From contig NZ_NCSQ01000051.1 of assembly GCF_002105465.1 (NCBI RefSeq), positions 1-49,950 of the forward strand: 49,950 nt of DNA. Reading direction: 5' to 3'. A program made the translations under genes and the position numbers. Under the pieces are notes generated by a model. That model saw only the letters and a list, made by a program, of their open reading frames with translations. It was not told the origin of the DNA and did no database searches. Below are positions 16,302-24,646 of this stretch, piece after piece (within the stretch, counting starts at the first letter, position 1; each line of letters starts with the position of its first letter). The DNA is from Aquidulcibacter paucihalophilus. GTDB taxonomy: Bacteria; Pseudomonadota; Alphaproteobacteria; Caulobacterales; Aquidulcibacteraceae.

Positions 16302-17078
16302 CTAAGCAAATGGGTTGAGTACCATGGCTTTGAGCGTCTGATCTTGTGGACTACGCCATCTCTCAAGGCCAATGGCCACGCCGGATGGTAACTCAGGCGC
16401 ATCGGCCCGATAGGTGCCAAACAGCCGGTCCCAAATGGCGAAGCTGAAACCATAATTGCTGTTGGTCGCCACTGGGTTGGGATTGTGGTGGATCAAGTGC
16501 ATGGCTGGCGTCACGAAGACCCAGCGCAGAGCTGTGTCCAAAGGTTTGGGCAGCGCAATATTGGCGTGGGTGAACAACGCCCCGGCACCCAGTACCAACT
16601 CAAAGGCAAACACCAAAGCCGGCGGTGCGCCCAAGAGCGCGACGACACTGCCCTTGAAAATTAGGGATGCGACGATTTCAAAGGGGTGAAATCGAAGAGC
16701 CGTGGTTACATCCATCACGACGTCACAATGATGTAGGCGGTGAAGCCGCCAAAAGAAGGGTATCTTGTGGCTTAAGACGTGTTGCCCCCACACCGCGAAG
16801 TCCAAGATCAGAAAGCATCCGACCCAAACCCAAAGTCCGCTCAAGTCCAGCCAATTGACCAAGCCAAAATCGAACAACTGCACAAAGCTTCCAACCGATG
16901 CCAAGCCACCAGCCAGCACGAGGCGTGAAACCAAGGACCCTAAAAGCGATAAAGCCCCGTGGCGGACGATACGCGCGACGCCGAGGTGCGACGGACGGGC
17001 GGGCCGCATCCACTCAAGAATCGCAAACAAAGCGAGTAAGCCCAGCGTGGTGGCAAGGCGCAACGACGCGTCTGTCAT
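16302..17078 (-). CDS. Sterol desaturase/fatty acid hydroxylase family membrane protein
   Basis: 258 aa with about four membrane helices and the di-iron histidine clusters of the fatty acid hydroxylase superfamily (PF04116): HVLSH, HRLHH, and HLIHHN before the final YGFSFAIWDRLFGTYR. Such enzymes use O2 and a di-iron centre in the membrane to hydroxylate or desaturate lipids, sterols, carotenoids or hopanoids. The start ATG overlaps the stop of the OxyR-type gene by four bases (ATGA, 17075-17078), so the two are translationally coupled. That links an oxygen-using lipid enzyme with a peroxide-sensing regulator. The exact substrate is unknown. Confidence 0.9.
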   Translation of the reverse strand: MTDASLRLATTLGLLALFAILEWMRPARPSHLGVARIVRHGALSLLGSLVSRLVLAGGLASVGSFVQLFDFGLVNWLDLSGLWVWVGCFLILDFAVWGQHVLSHKIPFFWRLHRLHHCDVVMDVTTALRFHPFEIVASLIFKGSVVALLGAPPALVFAFELVLGAGALFTHANIALPKPLDTALRWVFVTPAMHLIHHNPNPVATNSNYGFSFAIWDRLFGTYRADAPELPSGVAIGLERWRSPQDQTLKAMVLNPFA

Positions 17079-17959
17079 GCCGATTTCAGGATGGCGGACA
17101 GCGCCTTGATTTCAATCAGGCGGCCAGAGCTGCGCCGCCAGGCGAGGCCAACTTGGCGGCCAATTACGGGCGGGTTGAAGGGCCGGACGACCAAACCCTC
17201 TGCGGCAATGCCGGCGTCCGCGGCCATCTTCGGCAAAAGCGAAATACCCATGCCCCCGGCTGCCATTTGAACAAGGGTGAACAGGGATGTCGCCCTTACT
17301 TCTTCTTGGCCAGGGCGCGTCATGCCACACACGCCAATCGCATGGTCGCGTAAGCAATGCCCGTCTTCGAGCAAAAGCACCGATTCTCCGGCTAAATCTG
17401 CGGCTGACAATTCCGCCTTCTTGGAAAGCGGATGGTCTGCTGGGCCCACAAACAGGAACTCATCGTCAAACAAGGGCAACGTATCAATCCCCTGGGCTTC
17501 ATAGGGCAGAGCAATCAAGGCAGCATCCAACGTATGGGCGCGTAGTCCCTCTATCAATCGACCTGTCAAATCCTCGCGCAAATAAAGTTTCAATTTAGGG
17601 AAAGCTGCCTTTGCGCGCGGAAGGACCTTGGGCAGGAAGAAGGGTGCAATGGTTGGAATAACGCCTAAGCGGAAAGGTCCTGTCAAAGGTTCTGCTGCGC
17701 CTTGGACCGCCTCGCCCAATTCATCGACTGCTGAGAGGATAGCGCGGGCTTTAGCGGCGGCAATCTCGCCGGCAGGTGTCAGTGTTGCCCCGTTGCGGCC
17801 TCTTTCGATCAACCTCGCACCCAAAATAGCCTCCAGTTCCTTGATTGCCGCCGACAGCGAAGGTTGGGTAACGAGCGCTTGTTCGGCAGCTGCTACGAAG
17901 GAGCCATGTTCGGCAATCGCCGTTAAGAAGGATAGTTGACGCAAAGTGGGTTGGGACAT
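17075..17959 (-). CDS. oxyR: LysR-family hydrogen peroxide sensor/activator OxyR
   Basis: 294 aa from ATG 17959 (a TTG at 17977 adds six residues). The N-terminal winged helix (TLRQLSFLTAIAEHGSFVAA, TQPSLSAAIKELEAILG) is followed by a substrate-type sensor domain. The redox signature GHCLRDHAIGVC is present: Cys202 and Cys211 are nine residues apart, as Cys199 and Cys208 are in E. coli OxyR, where they form the peroxide-induced disulfide. Later ATSLFTLVQMAAGGMGISLLP is also OxyR-like. No catalase or peroxiredoxin gene is adjacent. The gene overlaps the downstream sterol-desaturase-like gene by ATGA and is divergent from the oligopeptidase gene, whose promoter it could control. Confidence 0.9.
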   Translation of the reverse strand: MSQPTLRQLSFLTAIAEHGSFVAAAEQALVTQPSLSAAIKELEAILGARLIERGRNGATLTPAGEIAAAKARAILSAVDELGEAVQGAAEPLTGPFRLGVIPTIAPFFLPKVLPRAKAAFPKLKLYLREDLTGRLIEGLRAHTLDAALIALPYEAQGIDTLPLFDDEFLFVGPADHPLSKKAELSAADLAGESVLLLEDGHCLRDHAIGVCGMTRPGQEEVRATSLFTLVQMAAGGMGISLLPKMAADAGIAAEGLVVRPFNPPVIGRQVGLAWRRSSGRLIEIKALSAILKSA

Positions 17960-18094
17960 GGGACTGCTATACCCCAAACAGCAAGAATGTCATTATCCGC
18001 CCTAAGATGAACGAAATGCAACTTGACGGCCATGTGGGGATCGCCCATGCCGATCCGACGTAAAGATAAGCCTCCAGGTGTTTGGGAGATCAAC

Positions 18095-20296
18095 ATGCAA
18101 CAATTATTTGACCGCCGATCTGTTCTGCTTGCAGGTGCTGCTATGACCGCTTCAACCGCTTTGCCCGCCTTCGCCCAATCCTCTGCGCCCCGCCGTGGCG
18201 CGCCTTTGGGACCAATCGCCAAGAAAATTGCCCATGAAATCACACAACATGGCCAGACACGCACGGACAATTATCACTGGCTGCGCGACGCCAATTGGCA
18301 AGCGGTCATTGATGAGCCATCGAAGCTGAGCGACGAAATCCGCACCCATATTGAAGCGGAGAACGCCTACACCAAGAGCGTACTACTGGATCCAACTGCG
18401 AAGTTGCGCGCGGATTTGTTTGAAGAGCTAAAAGGCAAAATCAAGCAGGATGATTCGAGCGTGCCGGCCCGTGACGGTGCCTGGGCTTACGCCACTCGCT
18501 TCCGAACAGGCGGCCAATATCCAATCGTCTACCGAAAGGCTGTGGACGCAGCGACAGGCGAGGCAACGGGTGCCGAACAAATTCTGATCGATGGCGACAA
18601 GGAGTCCAAGGGCGAAAAGTTTTGGCGCTTGCAGGATTGGGAGCAAAGCCCCACTCAAGATCTGTTGGCTTATTTTGTCGATTATGAAGGCGGCAACAAG
18701 GTCACTTTACGGTTCCGCGCTACGGCCAATGGCTCTGATCTGCCGTACAAGATTGAAGGTGCCTCAGCAGGTCTTGTCTGGGCCAAGGATGGCCGAACCT
18801 GCTTCTATTGCCTGTTGGACGACAATTTCCGCGTCGCTAAAATCATGCGCCACGTCGTAGGTGAAGACCCAAAGACTGACGTGATGATCTTTGAAGAAAA
18901 AGATGCGTCCTTCCAGACCGGTATTGGCAAAACCGCCTCAGGCGATTATCTGATCATTTATCGGTCACAGAGCGAAAGCTCCGACGTCTTGATACTGCCT
19001 TTGACGACACCAACGGCCAAGCCAAAGCGGTTCACGCCCTATCGGAAGGGCGTCGAATATCTGCCAGATCATCATGGTGGTCATTTCTATATCCGCAACA
19101 ATTCTGGCGGTGCGATTGACTTTAAGATTTCGAAGACACCCGTCAGCAAGACCAACGCTTCCAACTGGACTGACTTCATTCCACACGAGGCAGGTCGCTT
19201 TATCGAGACCGTGCAACTTTATGCGGGCCACATGGTCCGCGAGGAATCGGTCGACGCCCTGCCCCGCCTGACGGTTCGGGACATGGTGAGCGGCAAAGAG
19301 CATCAGATCGACTTCCCAGAAGAGGCCTATGATCTATCGGTCTTGCGTGGGTTTGAGTGGAACACAACTACGTTGCGCTTTACCTATAATTCGCCCTCAA
19401 CCCCGACCGAGACTTGGGATTACGACCTGAATTCCAAGTCCCGGACCCTACGCAAGACGCAAGAAATTCCGTCGGGCCATGACAAGAATAATTATGTCGT
19501 GCGGCGGACAGTGGCGGTTGCGAGCGACGGTGCGCGTGTGCCGCTGACGATCCTCTATCATAAGAAGACACCGATCGACGGCACGGCACCTGCCTTGCTC
19601 TATGGATATGGATCTTATGGCATTTCCATGCCAGCTAGCTTCTCGACGGCACGCCTACCTCTGGTGGATCGGGGCATGGTCTATTGCATCGCGCATATCC
19701 GTGGCGGCCAAGATCGTGGCTATCAATGGTATCTCGATGGCAAGCTGATGAAAAAGCAGAATACTTTCTCGGATTTTGCCCGTGCGGCAGAAGCCTTGGT
19801 TGAGCAGAAGTTTGCAGCACCAAAGCAGATCGTCATTGAAGGCCGTTCCGCAGGTGGCCTCTTGGTTGGTGCCGTGATGAACCAGCGGCCAGAACTGTTC
19901 GCCGGGGTTATTGGTGGTGTCGCCTTTGTCGACGTGATCAACACGATCTCTGACGCGGAGTTGCCTCTCACGCCACCTGAGTGGACCGAGTGGGGCGACC
20001 CGATCAAGTCGAAAGCGGCATTCGACTATATGATGGCCTATAGCCCTTATGACCAAGTTGGTACCAAGGCCTATCCACCACTGTTCGCCCAGACTGCGCT
20101 GTCCGACAGCCAAGTCACCTATTGGGAGCCAACCAAATGGGTAGCAAAACTGCGGGAACTGAGCCCAGAGGCAGGGCCCTTTATGCTCAATGTCAATATG
20201 ACGGCGGGCCATGGCGGGGCCTCCGGCCGCTTTGACCGCCTTAAAGAAGTGGCCGACAGCCACGCCTTCGCACTTTGGTGTGTCGGCAAAGCCTAA
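18095..20296 (+). CDS. ptrB: Exported prolyl-oligopeptidase family serine peptidase (oligopeptidase B)
   Basis: 733 aa from ATG 18095, supported by GGGAGAT; the frame is open upstream to 18023. The N-terminus has a Tat-like signal (DRRSVLLAGAAMTAS...ALPAFAQ). The S9A beta-propeller spans roughly residues 50-440 and the catalytic alpha/beta-hydrolase domain follows. The triad is visible: GRSAGG (Ser585), SDSQVTYWEP (Asp671) and GHGGASGR (His706). The acidic, YWEPTKW-type context is that of oligopeptidase B, which cuts short peptides after Arg or Lys. Classical OpdB is cytosolic, so the export signal is a difference. The stop codon overlaps that of the convergent dioxygenase gene (CTAA, 20293-20296). 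Confidence 0.92.
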   Translation: MQQLFDRRSVLLAGAAMTASTALPAFAQSSAPRRGAPLGPIAKKIAHEITQHGQTRTDNYHWLRDANWQAVIDEPSKLSDEIRTHIEAENAYTKSVLLDPTAKLRADLFEELKGKIKQDDSSVPARDGAWAYATRFRTGGQYPIVYRKAVDAATGEATGAEQILIDGDKESKGEKFWRLQDWEQSPTQDLLAYFVDYEGGNKVTLRFRATANGSDLPYKIEGASAGLVWAKDGRTCFYCLLDDNFRVAKIMRHVVGEDPKTDVMIFEEKDASFQTGIGKTASGDYLIIYRSQSESSDVLILPLTTPTAKPKRFTPYRKGVEYLPDHHGGHFYIRNNSGGAIDFKISKTPVSKTNASNWTDFIPHEAGRFIETVQLYAGHMVREESVDALPRLTVRDMVSGKEHQIDFPEEAYDLSVLRGFEWNTTTLRFTYNSPSTPTETWDYDLNSKSRTLRKTQEIPSGHDKNNYVVRRTVAVASDGARVPLTILYHKKTPIDGTAPALLYGYGSYGISMPASFSTARLPLVDRGMVYCIAHIRGGQDRGYQWYLDGKLMKKQNTFSDFARAAEALVEQKFAAPKQIVIEGRSAGGLLVGAVMNQRPELFAGVIGGVAFVDVINTISDAELPLTPPEWTEWGDPIKSKAAFDYMMAYSPYDQVGTKAYPPLFAQTALSDSQVTYWEPTKWVAKLRELSPEAGPFMLNVNMTAGHGGASGRFDRLKEVADSHAFALWCVGKA

Positions 20297-21114
20297 ACCA
20301 GCGGACAGCCCTCGATGGTTATGCGGTGCATAAGACGAAAGTCGCCGTGGTAATCATTGAGGGCGTAATGCCACGTGGCCCGATTGTCCCAAAAGGCCAC
20401 CGAGCCCGGCTGCCAAACAAAGCGAGTTGTGAAGGCGTCACTCGTTGCATGATTGTAGAGATAGCTTAACAGCGGCCAGCTCTCTTCTTGGGTCCAACCT
20501 TCAAAATGCAACGTGAAGGCCGGGTTCACGTAAAGCGCCTTGCGACCACTCAGAGGGTGGGTAATCACAACGGGGTGGATGGCATCTTGGGTGGCTGCTT
20601 CCGCATTGCCGATCCGTTGTTCGCCATCACCACGATAAGCGCCTTGCGCCCCAAACACGTGGCGACTGGAATGAACGGCTCGCAGCCGCGACAATGTTTC
20701 TTTCAAACCGTCTGACAGACCATCATAGGCCGCATACATGGAGGCAAACAATGTGTCTCCGCCGGTTTGTGGCAAGTTACGTGCAACCAGAACAGAGCCC
20801 AAAGCAGGTTCTTGGTCATAAGAGTGATCGGTGTGCCAAGCCCCACCGATATTGGTGGTTTGTTCCTTTTCCTTGCGAACCTCAGCAATTTCCGGATGAG
20901 TTTCTGTGGCCTTAAAAAAGCGATTGATATTGATGGGACCAAAGCGACACGCAAAAGCAATATGGTCTTCAGGTGTCAGGCTTTGATCACGGAAGAATAA
21001 AACGCCATGGTCAGCAAAGGCCTGCTTCAACAGGGTCTCTTGCATATCCTCCAAGTGGCGCAGATCGACCCCACTCACAACCGCACCCACTCCGCTCAAT
21101 GCTTCTAGCTGCAT
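20293..21114 (-). CDS. TauD/TfdA family 2-oxoglutarate/Fe(II)-dependent dioxygenase
   Basis: 273 aa from ATG 21114, chosen over GTG 21123 because AGGTGG sits five bases before it. The double-stranded beta-helix family signature is clear: iron ligands in AWHTDHSYDQ (His94, Asp96), and a distal His near the C-terminus in NRATWHYALNDYHGDFRLMHR, with the Arg that binds 2-oxoglutarate. LPQTGGDTLFASMYAAY is also diagnostic of TauD. Family members split sulfonates such as taurine, degrade phenoxyacids, or hydroxylate other small acids; substrate is not determinable. No transport genes are linked, which argues against a taurine-import operon. The enzyme is cytoplasmic. Confidence 0.92.
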   Translation of the reverse strand: MQLEALSGVGAVVSGVDLRHLEDMQETLLKQAFADHGVLFFRDQSLTPEDHIAFACRFGPININRFFKATETHPEIAEVRKEKEQTTNIGGAWHTDHSYDQEPALGSVLVARNLPQTGGDTLFASMYAAYDGLSDGLKETLSRLRAVHSSRHVFGAQGAYRGDGEQRIGNAEAATQDAIHPVVITHPLSGRKALYVNPAFTLHFEGWTQEESWPLLSYLYNHATSDAFTTRFVWQPGSVAFWDNRATWHYALNDYHGDFRLMHRITIEGCPLV

Positions 21115-21193
21115 CCTCACCACCTAAGTATCTCTGTTATTAGTCAGCAGTGTGATGGGAAATGCGCGGCGGTCAAGCGGTGAATGCGCGATG

Positions 21194-21227
21194 GGGCGGG
21201 CATGCTGGAACTAGGACATGCCCGCCC
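21194..21227 (-). terminator. Strong hairpin 3' of the chemoreceptor gene
   Basis: GGGCGGGCATG (21194-21204) and CATGCCCGCCC (21217-21227) form a perfect 11-bp stem around a 12-nt loop, just after the chemoreceptor stop at 21237-21239. On minus no T-run follows the stem. The hairpin may protect the mRNA 3' end, or act in Rho-linked termination. The 16-mer GCCCGCCCTTTAGGGC overlaps it at 21220-21235. Confidence 0.6.
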
Positions 21228-21236
21228 TTTAGGGCT

Positions 21237-23321
21237 TTAGGCCGCCCGCACCCGAACCAAGAAGCTATCAACTTCGTCACGCAGTCTTGTTGCCTGTAGC
21301 CCCAGCTCGCGCGCGGCCGACAAGGATTGCTCAGAGGCGGCACCCGTTTCGGCAGATCCAGCTTGGACGAGGCCAATCGACTGCGACACTTCAGCCGTGC
21401 CATTGGCAACGTCGATCGTGTTGCGTGTTATCTCATTGACCACCGCCATCTGCTCTTCTACCGCCGCGCTGATAGAAGCCGAAATTTGGTTGATTTCGCC
21501 AATCGTGGTGCTGATGCCGGAGATGGCAGCAACGGCTTGATCGGTCGCCGCCTGAACTTCATTGATCTGAACAGAGATTTCATCGGTCGCTTTGGAAGTC
21601 TGTTCAGCAAGGCTTTTGACTTCAGAAGCCACCACGGCAAACCCTTTGCCAGCAGACCCGGCACGGGCGGCCTCAATCGTCGCATTCAAAGCCAACAAAT
21701 TGGTTTGCGAGGCGATGTCTGAGATCAGTGATACCACTTGGCCAATTTTCTCTGCGGCACGGGAAAGGGCAAGGACGGTATCATTGGTGGCCGTGGCCTT
21801 TTGCTCAGCTTGACGGGCAATATTGGCGGCTGACGTGACTTGCTGGGCGATCTCCCGGATCGAGGCACTCAGTTCCTCGGAGGCAGAAGCCACCCTCTGA
21901 ACATTAGCTGAGGAAGCGGCCGCGCTATGGGCCACAGAGTCAGAGTGCGCGCTGGTTTCACGCGCCGTACGGGCTAAGGCTTCAGAAGTTGCGGTAAGCT
22001 CAGTGGCGGAAGCCGCGACAACTTCGACCACCTGCCCAACCGAACGTTCCAGGCTGTCAGCGAGGCCATTCATCATGGCGTGCTTTTCGGCCTCAGCCTG
22101 CTCGCGTTGCTGCTTTTGGCTATCCGACAAGGCTTTGACTTCGCGCGCATTGGTCTGGAAAACCTTTAGGGCTGCAACCATCTCGCCAATTTCGTCCTTT
22201 GAGGCAAAACGGTCGATATCGCCATCAAGCTTGCCATCAGCCAAGGCACGCATTTCGCTGGAGATTGCCACCACCCGTGCGGCTATTCGGCGGTTGATGA
22301 ACCAGGTTAAGAAACCGACCAACAACAGGGATACAACCGCTTGGAACATGGTGAACATCAGCATGCTGTTGGCTAGATCGGAGATCTTGCTGGACTCGCT
22401 ATCAAGGTCGCGGCCCGCAAGCGTTACCAATTCCTCAGCCGTGGCAAGTGCACCCGAAGACTCTGCAAAGAAACTGCTTAGGTCCATGCCATAATCGCCG
22501 GTTGCCGCATTAGCGAACAATTTGGAACGTGTTTGGGCGTAGGTGCCAAAATAGTCCGCTTCAATCTTGGCCACCGCATTTTTCACCGCTTCAGGTGTTT
22601 GCGGATGACTTGCGCGCATCTTGATCTCGGTCATGGCCGCTTGGGCGCGAGTGGCATACACGCTGGCTTGGCCCATTTGCTCAGCTGAAATTGGCGCTTG
22701 GGTCGCCGTGGCAATGGCTAGAATGGTGCGTTCGCGTCCACCAAATTCGCGTAACTCCCAAGCTAAGCGCTGAATGGACTGAAGATTGACGACGGTACTG
22801 GGGGCAACGGCATCAGCCGGCAATAGGCCGGAGTCTAAGGACCGAATGGCCTCGACATTAGCTTTAATGCTAGCGGGGATTGTTTGGACCAGAGCTGCAT
22901 CCCGGGAGGCTGCGTCCACCCCCAAAGCCGGGTCGGCACTGCCGCGCAGAGTCTTGATGCTGTCGAGATAGGTGGTGAGCGACTTCGTAAACTGATCAGG
23001 TTTGTCGAGATGTGGGGTTTCACCCACCAATGCCTTCAATTCCCCAAAGCTTTTATCAACCGTGGCGCGCTGTTGCGACAGTAGCCCAGCGAGTTCAGCG
23101 GGCATCGCTGTTGGAAGGTTCAAACCAACTTGTGTCAAAGATCGCTCAAGCGACAACTTCGTCGTCGCATCATACAATTTGTCACTGACTAATACCGACG
23201 AAACCAGCGCCTGTCCGGCTTGCCGCTTCTCCCAAGATTGCGACAACGCGAAAGCAGAACACACGATGGTCGTAAGTGTAATGCCTGCGCAGGTAGCCAT
23301 GGCGATTTTCTTCATTGACAT
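21237..23321 (-). CDS. Methyl-accepting chemotaxis protein
   Basis: 694 aa from ATG 23321, with GGAG six bases upstream. Transmembrane helix 1 lies at about 3-26 and helix 2 at about 320-343 ([20 protein letters not shown]), enclosing a long, mostly helical periplasmic sensor of about 290 residues. A HAMP domain ([20 protein letters not shown]) follows, then the methyl-accepting signalling coiled coil. The conserved hairpin tip reads [20 protein letters not shown], then [20 protein letters not shown]. The receptor binds CheA/CheW and drives chemotaxis from an inner-membrane sensor. No C-terminal CheR-binding pentapeptide is visible, and no che genes are near, so it is an orphan receptor. The ligand is unknown. 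Confidence 0.95.
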   Translation of the reverse strand: MSMKKIAMATCAGITLTTIVCSAFALSQSWEKRQAGQALVSSVLVSDKLYDATTKLSLERSLTQVGLNLPTAMPAELAGLLSQQRATVDKSFGELKALVGETPHLDKPDQFTKSLTTYLDSIKTLRGSADPALGVDAASRDAALVQTIPASIKANVEAIRSLDSGLLPADAVAPSTVVNLQSIQRLAWELREFGGRERTILAIATATQAPISAEQMGQASVYATRAQAAMTEIKMRASHPQTPEAVKNAVAKIEADYFGTYAQTRSKLFANAATGDYGMDLSSFFAESSGALATAEELVTLAGRDLDSESSKISDLANSMLMFTMFQAVVSLLLVGFLTWFINRRIAARVVAISSEMRALADGKLDGDIDRFASKDEIGEMVAALKVFQTNAREVKALSDSQKQQREQAEAEKHAMMNGLADSLERSVGQVVEVVAASATELTATSEALARTARETSAHSDSVAHSAAASSANVQRVASASEELSASIREIAQQVTSAANIARQAEQKATATNDTVLALSRAAEKIGQVVSLISDIASQTNLLALNATIEAARAGSAGKGFAVVASEVKSLAEQTSKATDEISVQINEVQAATDQAVAAISGISTTIGEINQISASISAAVEEQMAVVNEITRNTIDVANGTAEVSQSIGLVQAGSAETGAASEQSLSAARELGLQATRLRDEVDSFLVRVRAA

Positions 23322-23492
23322 ATGCAGCTCCAAAGTCACTATTTTTTATTTTGAAACAAGACTTAGACTTTTGTTCATTGCATATTTATTAACTTGTATC
23401 TTACATAACAACTATGTTATATTTATCACAGAAATTTGAATAGAATTCTTCAGCGCAGTATATATATATAAAATTACTCTTTGGTATATTCA

Positions 23493-24542
23493 CTAATTGA
23501 ACTGGCGTTCTGGGCCTGCCAAGGTGCAGCTAGCCTGGAGCCATCGCAGATTAATGCCGACGCGATTGGCACCCTCATCGGCCCAAGAATAGGAGACAGC
23601 GCGCGGGTTTCCCTTTTCGTGCACGTAAAGGGTTAGGGACGGCCTGTTGGTGCCATAAGGCCATTCCGCCAAACGAAGGCGCAAGTAGAATTCACGCACG
23701 GGGACCTCATCTGTCTTCACCGCCAGCTCGCCACCCTGATCGTGGATCCAGCCGCGGTCAAACGTCCAACTTTCCGGCCCAACGCCGGTGTCGCCGTGCT
23801 TTGCGCCGCGCAGCACCGAAGTCCAGCACGTAAAAGGACGCGCTCTATTGAGCTTATGCGGGATATTGGCTTTATTGCCATAGACATGGGCCCCAGCCTC
23901 ATCGACTGCTTGGTCGAGAATGGTGATGCTGCGATTACTTAGGACCAAGTGATCTGTGATTATGAGCGTCTTGCCCGTGCGCTGCGAGTTAACCCGACAA
24001 GCACCGGGCTTCATCGTTCCGACGAATTGTTGCTCTTGCCGACGCCAATAAACCTCGCAGCCCGGATAAAGAATCATATTTGTCGGGCTGAGGACGGAAA
24101 GCTTAGCAGGGTCCTGGTACGCTCCCTTTATTGCCTGGGCTTGGTCGGCTGAAGGCGCAAAAATCTCTAGCTTAATTGCTTTTTCTGCGGCATCGATGGA
24201 GAAACGATAAAGCCGCTGGCGATAGATTTTGTTGGGATCATTGTCGGAATATTGCTCGACATAAAACATATTCGGCCCGAAGGTAGGCAGGTTAACTGGG
24301 GCAAAGATTGAGTGAATGCGCCCGTTGCGTTCCATCTCCGGCGTCTTGAGTTCGCCGTCAAAATAGACCTGCAGGTCATTGTCATAGCGACCCGGGAAAT
24401 ACTCTAGCAAAACGCGCAGGTCCTTCGCCAAAACGTCTTGGGCAGTCGGTGCGCGCTCTTGCGCCATCGCGGATGGAGCCGCGCATAAAGCCAGTCCACA
24501 CAAGGCCAAGCTGGTCATCGAAGGGAATAGTTTCGCGATCAT
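23493..24542 (-). CDS. Secreted CpeT/CpcT (chromophore lyase) family protein
   Basis: 349 aa with a signal peptide (MIAKLFPSMTSLALCGLALC, cut near AMAQ) and a very strong ribosome site (AAGGAGG). The body carries the CpeT/CpcT family pattern: LLEYFPGRYDNDLQVYFDGE, MFYVEQYSDNDPNKIYRQRL, YRFSI and the Cys-containing LYPGCEVYWRRQEQQFVGTM, PGACRV. In cyanobacteria such proteins attach bilin chromophores to phycobiliproteins or act as chaperones for that; in heterotrophs the role is not known. No phycobiliprotein or bilin-synthesis gene is here, so lyase activity should not be assumed. It lies downstream of the TonB receptor but beyond a terminator, so its own promoter is likely in 24543-24590. 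Confidence 0.82.
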   Translation of the reverse strand: MIAKLFPSMTSLALCGLALCAAPSAMAQERAPTAQDVLAKDLRVLLEYFPGRYDNDLQVYFDGELKTPEMERNGRIHSIFAPVNLPTFGPNMFYVEQYSDNDPNKIYRQRLYRFSIDAAEKAIKLEIFAPSADQAQAIKGAYQDPAKLSVLSPTNMILYPGCEVYWRRQEQQFVGTMKPGACRVNSQRTGKTLIITDHLVLSNRSITILDQAVDEAGAHVYGNKANIPHKLNRARPFTCWTSVLRGAKHGDTGVGPESWTFDRGWIHDQGGELAVKTDEVPVREFYLRLRLAEWPYGTNRPSLTLYVHEKGNPRAVSYSWADEGANRVGINLRWLQASCTLAGPERQFN

Positions 24543-24588
24543 GGGTGCCTCCTTCGGGGTATAAAGTCTCAGAAAATTGGAAATGATA

Positions 24589-24621
24589 ACAAAAAAGCCC
24601 GACGCGGGAAGCGCCGGGCTT
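24589..24621 (-). terminator. Rho-independent terminator after the TonB-dependent receptor
   Basis: Read on minus, AAGCCCGGCGC-TTCCC-GCGTCGGGCTT is an 11-bp stem with one G-U pair and a 5-nt loop, followed directly by a T-run (TTTTTTGTT across 24587-24596). It begins about 25 bases after the receptor stop at 24647. It separates the receptor from the CpeT-like gene. Confidence 0.9.
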
Positions 24622-24646
24622 AAATGCTGCTAGGTCATGCCTGAGA

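Noticed and set aside
23460..23472. TA dinucleotide tract as a phase-variable switch
   Set aside because: About six TA units downstream of the CpeT-like gene and upstream of the chemoreceptor region; short and not placed to control a start or promoter clearly.
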